The position numbers and the translations under genes were made by a program. 11,845 nt of DNA from Acidobacteriota bacterium (GTDB taxonomy: Bacteria; Acidobacteriota; Terriglobia; Terriglobales; Acidobacteriaceae). The notes under the pieces are model-generated. The model was not told the DNA's origin. It did not search any database and worked only from the letters and a program-made list of their open reading frames with translations. This document shows, piece by piece, positions 7,721 to 11,845 of this stretch (positions are counted from its first letter, which is position 1; every line of letters begins with the position of its first letter). The stretch covers positions 1-11,845 of the forward strand of contig QHZV01000274.1 in NCBI GenBank assembly GCA_003224785.1. Direction: 5' to 3'.

Positions 7721-8518
7721 GTGGATCGTAGAGCATTTCTTGGCAGTACGGCAGCTGTCGCATTAGCCAGCCGATTCGGCTGGGCTGCATCTGAGCATCG
7801 CATCGAAAATGTCGGACTGGAACTCTACACGGTTCGTGATCTGCTCAGCAAAGATTTCGAAGGCACTCTCGCGAAGGTCGCGAAAATCGGCTACAAGCAA
7901 GTTGCATTTGCAGGATATCTCAACGACCTTACGAACCTGAAGCCTGCGCCGAAACGGGCGCGTGAAATTTTAGACGGCGACGGATTTACGGCTCCCTCGA
8001 TCGAAATTAGTAAGATTCTCGGTCACGAGTACATCGTGAATCCTTCGATCGATCGCGAACTGACGAAAACATCGGACGGTTGGAAGCGGGCCGCCGAAAC
8101 CTTCAATCGAGCCGGTGAAGAGAGCCTGAAGTCAGGAATTCAGCTTGCCTATCACAACCATGTTGAGGAATTCAAAGCCTTGCCAGATGGCAAACTACCT
8201 TACGACATCCTGCTTTCCGAAAGCGATCCGAAGTTGGTCAAGATGGAATTGGATCTTGGCTGGGCGCATGAAGCGAAAGTTGATCCATTGAGTTATTTCG
8301 AAAAATATCCCGGCCGTTTTCCCCTTGTGCACGTGAAAGACTTCGACCAGCACGACATGATGACGGAAGTCGGGAGCGGCGTGATTGACTGGAAAGCGAT
8401 CTTTGCGAAGGCTGACCTCGCAGGGATCAAGCATTACTTTGTCGAGCACGATCAGCCAATGATGCCGATGGAAAGCATTCAGAAGAGCTACGCATATTTA
8501 GATAGGCTGAGGTTCTAG
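7721..8518 (+). CDS. Tat-exported sugar phosphate isomerase/epimerase, possibly with an internal in-frame deletion
   Basis: The 265-residue protein starts at GTG with a perfect AGGAGG. A twin-arginine signal MDRRAFLGSTAAVALA is followed by a xylose isomerase-like TIM barrel: VGLELYTVRDLLSKDFEGTL (31-50), GYKQVAFAGY, LAYHNHVEEF (142-151), MELDLGWAHEAKVDPLSYF (175-193), LVHVKDF (202-208), GSGVIDWKAIF and YFVEHDQP. H145/H147, D178, H204 and E242 fit metal or substrate binding in this family. Members are usually near 290 residues. Here the strand GFTAPSIEIS (88-97) runs straight into KILGHEYIVNP (98-108), without the helix of roughly 20 residues that normally separates them. That suggests an in-frame deletion around 8009-8014; it is inferred from recalled family architecture. 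The gene follows the first isomerase by 53 bases, probably on the same transcript. Confidence 0.85.
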   Translation: MDRRAFLGSTAAVALASRFGWAASEHRIENVGLELYTVRDLLSKDFEGTLAKVAKIGYKQVAFAGYLNDLTNLKPAPKRAREILDGDGFTAPSIEISKILGHEYIVNPSIDRELTKTSDGWKRAAETFNRAGEESLKSGIQLAYHNHVEEFKALPDGKLPYDILLSESDPKLVKMELDLGWAHEAKVDPLSYFEKYPGRFPLVHVKDFDQHDMMTEVGSGVIDWKAIFAKADLAGIKHYFVEHDQPMMPMESIQKSYAYLDRLRF

Positions 8519-8520
8519 AA

Positions 8521-8608
8521 GTTTCCTAGAGCTCTTAGCTGTTAGCTCTTAGCCGAACCGGAGCCGGATTTTGCTAAGAGCTAACGGCTAACAGCTAAGA
8601 GCTGAAAC
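8521..8608. repeat. Long inverted repeat built of TTAGCNN heptamers
   Basis: The left arm, 8530-8553 (AGCTCTTAGCTG, then TTAGCTCTTAGC), is the reverse complement of the right arm, 8573-8603, except that the right arm has one extra heptamer (CGTTAGC when read on the other strand). GTTTC at 8521 and GAAAC at 8604 extend the pairing outside. Within each arm the heptamers TTAGCTC, TTAGCTG and TTAGCCG are repeated in tandem, so copy number could slip. It fills the gap between the isomerase stop and the GMC gene and would form a very stable hairpin in either transcript. It may act as a terminator or be a REP/MITE-like dispersed element. Confidence 0.85.
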
Positions 8609-8637
8609 ACAGAATAGTCAGATACGACCGGACACCC

Positions 8638-10313
8638 ATGGCCCAGGTAACTCGCTCTCCCAAGGTTTATGACGTTTGCATCATCGGCTCCGGCGCGTCG
8701 GGAGGAACCGCCGCAAAAATCCTGACCGAAGGCGGCTTCAGTGTTGTCATGCTTGAGGCCGGGCCGCCATTGAATCCCGAGAAAGACTTCAAGGAGCACG
8801 TGTGGCCTTATCAGCTTCCACACCGCGGAGTAGGTGTTGGCGGCCGGGCGGCAGATAATTTCGGCGAGTTCCTTGCCCCTAACGGCGCCTGGGAAATTGA
8901 AGGTGAACCCTACACCGTCGCTACCGGCTCGCGTTTCCGATGGTTCCGTTCCCGCATCGTGGGCGGACGCACCAATCATTGGGGAAGAATTGCATTGCGA
9001 TTTGCACCGGTGGACTTCAAGTCGCGCTCAACCGACGGCATGGGCGATGATTGGCCGATCACCTACGAAGATGTTGCGCCATATTACGACAAAGTTGAGT
9101 CCTACATCGGCGTCTTCGGCACCAAAGAAAATGTTCTCCGCCGAAGCCGCGCTGCACCGAAACCATCATCAAAAAAGCATGTGACAAGATTGGCGTCATT
9201 TGTATCCCCTCGCGTCTGGCAGTGATCACACAGGCGCACAACGGCCGTGCGGCTTGCCATTATTGCGGACAGTGTGGGCGCGGTTGCATCAGCGCGTCGA
9301 ACTTTAGCTCCAGCCAGGTCATGATTCCGTTCGCAGAGAAAACTGGGCGGTTCACGCTGATCACTGGTGCCATGGCCCGAGAGATCGTTGTAAGCAAGAG
9401 TGGCAAGGCCGAATCTGTTTCTTACATTGACAAGGCCAGCCGCACGGAAAAGAAAGTGTATGCAAAGGCTTTTGTCGTTGGCGCCAGCGCGTGTGAGTCG
9501 GCCCGGCTGCTGCTGAACTCGAAATCGTCACTTTTTCCGAACGGGCTGGGGAATACATCCGGAGTCATTGGGCGTTATCTCACCGACAGCGTGGGCAGTT
9601 CCGGCGGAGGTGTTTTTCCGCAACTCACCAAAATGCCGCCTCACAACCACGACGGCGTTGGCGGCATGCACATGTACATGCCATGGTGGAAGTTTGATCG
9701 CAAGAATGAATTTTTGCGTGGTTATCACATCGAATTTGGCGGTGGCAGGACACTGCCCGGGGTAGGCGAGTTTCATTCGCTTTGCGAATTTAACGAAGGC
9801 TATGGTTCGAGCCTGAAGCAACGTTGCCGCGCAGCCTACGGAACCTACATTGGCTTCGCAGGCCGGGGCGAAATGATCCCTAACGAGCAGAGCTATTGCG
9901 AGATTGATCCGAATACCGTTGATGAATGGGGAATTCCGGTACTGCGGTTTCACTGGCAGTGGAGTGAGAACGAAATCAAAATGGCGCGTGACATGCAGCA
10001 GACCTTCCGCGAAATTACCGAAGCGGCAGGCGGAACTTATTACTCGGATGTGGCGCCAGACGGTCCCCATCCTTACGGCATTGAAGATGGCGGTGTGATC
10101 ATTCACGAGCTGGGTTGCGTGCGGATGGGGAACACTCCCAAAACCTCAGCTTTGAATGGATATTGCCAATCGCACGACGTAAAGAATGTTTTTGTCACTG
10201 ATGCCGCATCGTTCGTGAGCAATCCCGATAAGAACCCGACGCTGACCATCATGGCGCTGTCATGGCGAGCCTCGGACTATCTGATGGATGAGGCGAAGAA
10301 GGGAAACTTGTAA
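8638..10313 (+). pseudogene. GMC-family FAD-dependent sugar/glycoside dehydrogenase large subunit, broken by a frame-shifting deletion
   Basis: Segment 1 runs from ATG 8638 to about 9135; segment 2, in another frame, from about 9138 to TAA 10311-10313. Segment 1 has the FAD-binding fold VCIIGSGASGGTAAK (GxGxxG at 17-22), MLEAG (E40) and SRIVGGRTNHWGRIALRF. It ends at GTKENV, and segment 2 resumes with PPKPRCTETIIKKACDKIG. Relatives have roughly ten residues between (of a SAPDGIF type), so a deletion of 3n+1 bases, perhaps 28 or 31, fits. Segment 2 carries CHYCGQCGRGC (9255-9287), a Cys motif like those that hold a 3Fe-4S cluster in FAD sugar dehydrogenases. It ends with HELGCVRMGN and SNPDKNPTLTIMALSWRASDY, the GMC C-terminal catalytic region. 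It has no signal peptide of its own; the next gene's Tat signal may export it by hitch-hiking. The substrate is unknown. Confidence 0.87.
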
Positions 10314-10338
10314 CGTAATTTTTCGAACGGGTGGATTG

Positions 10339-10894
10339 ATGGCTCAAGGAATTTCACGACGTGATGTTCTGAAATCGTTGGGGATGGGTGTTGCCGCAAG
10401 CTCTGTACTGCGAGTGATTCCCGCCCAGGCCGCCGAATATGCGCACCACATGGTTGCAGCTGAGAAGGCTGCTGCGCCGGCGAAAGCTTACATACCGAAA
10501 TTCTTTTCTGCGCACGGGTACAAGACCCTGCAGAGTCTGTGTCAGGCGATCTTTCCCGCCGATGCGGAGTCGGGGGGCGCCATCGAGGCAGGTGCGCCGG
10601 AATTTATTGATCTCCTCACCAGTGTGGCTGGATAATACTTGCTCTGACCGCTATGACAAGCCATATCTTGACTGCTCGCCGGAACAGCAGAAGGAAATTC
10701 TCGACAAGATTGCCTATCGAAAGAATGCCGCGGCTGATTCGTCCCTCAGCCAGGGAGTCGAGTTCTTTTCATTTTTGCGGAATATGACCGCGGACGGATT
10801 CTTCACCAGTGAGATTGGAATCAAGTATCTCGGCTATATAGGAAGCACTTACCTGACTGAGTTTCCCGGATGCCCGCCGGTTTCTGAGGCGTAG
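10339..10894 (+). pseudogene. Gluconate 2-dehydrogenase subunit 3-like small subunit, frameshifted
   Basis: Segment 1 (ATG 10339 to about 10623) has a Tat signal QGISRRDVLKSLGMGVAASS with cleavage likely after PAQA, then YKTLQSLCQAIFPADAESGG and AGAPEFIDLLTS. It then loses frame and stops at 10633-10635. Segment 2, in another frame from about 10625 to TAG 10892-10894, reads WLDNTCSDRYDKPYLDCSPE, KEILDKIAYRKNAA, GVEFFSFLRNMTADGFFTSE and KYLGYIGSTYLTEFPGCPP, the usual C-terminus of the family. Relatives have about 14 residues between LLTS and WLDN, so a deletion of 3n+2 bases (about 41 or 44) fits. The family is the small Tat-signal partner of GMC dehydrogenases, needed for assembly and export of the large subunit encoded 25 bases upstream. 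No cytochrome c subunit gene follows. The longer upstream start at 10288 would overlap the GMC gene and precede the Tat motif, so I reject it. Confidence 0.87.
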
Positions 10895-10924
10895 TTTGTT
10901 TCATTCTGGTCTCTTTCAATATTC

Positions 10925-10950
10925 AGAGAGTGTCCGTAAGGTCCCTCTCT
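10925..10950. terminator. Possible bidirectional hairpin between convergent genes
   Basis: AGAGAGTGTCC pairs with GGTCCCTCTCT (9 of 11 positions) around GTAA. It lies in the 90-base gap between the small-subunit gene and the convergent hydrolase gene. No T-run is present on either side, so it is a weak candidate. Confidence 0.3.
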
Positions 10951-10984
10951 CGCCCGCTTTCAGGTTCGAGTTCGGGACGACAAA

Positions 10985-11845
10985 TCATTGGTGGTTCTGG
11001 GTGACAGAGGAAGATACCCGCGCTTGAATCAGCTTCTTCACCGCCGCCGCGATCACGTCAGCCTTTTCGACGGGCACATCGTGTCCGCTACCGGCGGCAA
11101 TCACGAATTCAGAACTCGACGAGAGTTTCGCGCGCTCACGCTGCAACCGGTTCCATTCTATTTCGTGAGCTGAAGCACTCTGAGCAATCGGATCACGCGC
11201 GATCACGGTCAATGGAATCGATCCGACGCTGGGAATGGACTGGATCTCGCTCGCGCTCTGCGGAAAACTCGACCGCTCGCGATAATAATTTCCATAAAGA
11301 GACGATCGGCAGCTGATTGCCCGCTTTAATCCGCCGAGTTGTTCAGGCGCGCTTCCGCCACACCATCCGCGCCAACGCGGAAGACCAAACGGCATTACTA
11401 ATTGCGTGAGGCGGAACCGCATTCGTTCGCGCCAGCCAAGTGGGAACATCATTTTCGGCAATGATGCATCAACGAGTACCACTCCGGCGGTTTCGCTCGG
11501 AAACTCGTGCGCAAACATCAGCGCGTTCAAGCCGCCAAACGAATGACCGACCAAAATGTAAGGCGGAGCCTCGCCTGCGGAGTGCAGCAATGTGTGTAGT
11601 TCGTCTGCCATCGCGCTGGGCATGCGTGGCTTCGGGCTTGAGTCGCTCCATCCATAGCCGGCGCGATCATAAATGCAGACGCGTGCAAAGTCGGCAATCT
11701 GCGGCCGCAGAATATGCCAATCCACATATGAACCCTGATGACCGTATTCGAGGACGACCGTAGGGCCCTTACCCGCGCAATCAATGTGCAGGCGATAACC
11801 ACCAATATCAACCAGTCGTCCGGGAGCAGGATAGAGTTTCCGATC
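10985..11845 (-). CDS. Alpha/beta hydrolase, N-terminus outside window
   Basis: The minus-strand frame is open from the right edge of the window to TGA at 10985-10987, giving 286 visible residues. It is therefore longer than the ORF that would begin at GTG 11725. From the edge it reads LYPAPGRLVDIGGYRLHIDC, VVLEYGHQGSYVDWHIL, VCIYDRAGYGWSD, the nucleophile elbow ILVGHSFGGLNALM (Ser about residue 102 of the visible part), GVVLVDAS, LTVIARDP (likely acid Asp region) and AGSGHDVPVEKADVIAAAVK with the catalytic His. All parts of a Ser-Asp-His hydrolase are present and the frame is undamaged. Just before the visible part a signal peptide or membrane anchor would be expected in this family, but it is out of view. 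The substrate is unknown. It converges on the dehydrogenase genes and is probably a separate unit. Confidence 0.92.
   Translation of the reverse strand, partial: DRKLYPAPGRLVDIGGYRLHIDCAGKGPTVVLEYGHQGSYVDWHILRPQIADFARVCIYDRAGYGWSDSSPKPRMPSAMADELHTLLHSAGEAPPYILVGHSFGGLNALMFAHEFPSETAGVVLVDASLPKMMFPLGWRERMRFRLTQLVMPFGLPRWRGWCGGSAPEQLGGLKRAISCRSSLYGNYYRERSSFPQSASEIQSIPSVGSIPLTVIARDPIAQSASAHEIEWNRLQRERAKLSSSSEFVIAAGSGHDVPVEKADVIAAAVKKLIQARVSSSVTQNHQ

Noticed and set aside
9528..10106. A 192-codon minus-strand ORF
   Set aside because: It is antisense to the GMC C-terminal half, which matches its family throughout.
5148..10625. Introns or translational bypassing sites at the frame jumps
   Set aside because: Family comparison shows missing residues at the junctions, not inserted sequence, so there is nothing to splice out or skip.

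Overview
The window (about 56% GC by eye) looks like a chromosomal segment of a free-living bacterium, most likely an Acidobacteriota member of the Koribacter/Terriglobia kind. The reasons are the family-specific protein sequences (an FG-GAP/UnbV protein tied to a NarL-type two-component pair, several Tat-exported sugar isomerases, and a GMC oxidoreductase next to a gluconate-dehydrogenase subunit 3) and the palindromic intergenic repeats. The taxonomic call is inference from remembered protein families; no 16S rRNA or other marker is present.

Layout. (1) 1-1639: ergothioneine biosynthesis, the C-terminal part of egtB overlapping an intact egtD. (2) 1640-1810: spacer with an imperfect palindromic repeat. 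(3) 1811-2671: family 2 glycosyltransferase with an in-frame TGA near its C-terminus. (4) 2675-6316: a tightly coupled set of membrane histidine kinase, NarL-type response regulator and Tat-exported FG-GAP/UnbV (CRTAC1-like) protein, followed by a good hairpin terminator at 6423-6459. (5) 6483-8518: a promoter and two Tat-exported sugar phosphate isomerase/epimerase-like TIM-barrel genes. (6) 8521-8608: a long inverted repeat made of heptamers. (7) 8638-10894: GMC oxidoreductase plus small Tat-signal subunit, probably a periplasmic FAD-dependent sugar or glycoside dehydrogenase. (8) 10985-11845, minus strand: an alpha/beta hydrolase running off the window. Regions 5 and 7 together plausibly make an exported sugar or glycoside oxidation module of the 3-keto-sugar type.

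The most striking thing is damage. Seven lesions interrupt or shorten six otherwise well-conserved genes: two in-frame TGA codons (2504-2506 and 3959-3961), four junctions where the frame jumps and a short conserved stretch is missing (about 5148-5154, 5985-5990, 9133-9138, 10621-10625), and one in-frame junction (about 8009-8014) where a TIM-barrel segment seems to be missing. On both sides of every lesion the protein still reads as a clean family member. Either this lineage has a recent burst of small mutations in neighbouring genes, or the assembly is faulty. The sequence alone cannot decide, but raw reads could. egtB (visible part), egtD, the response regulator, the first isomerase and the hydrolase look intact.
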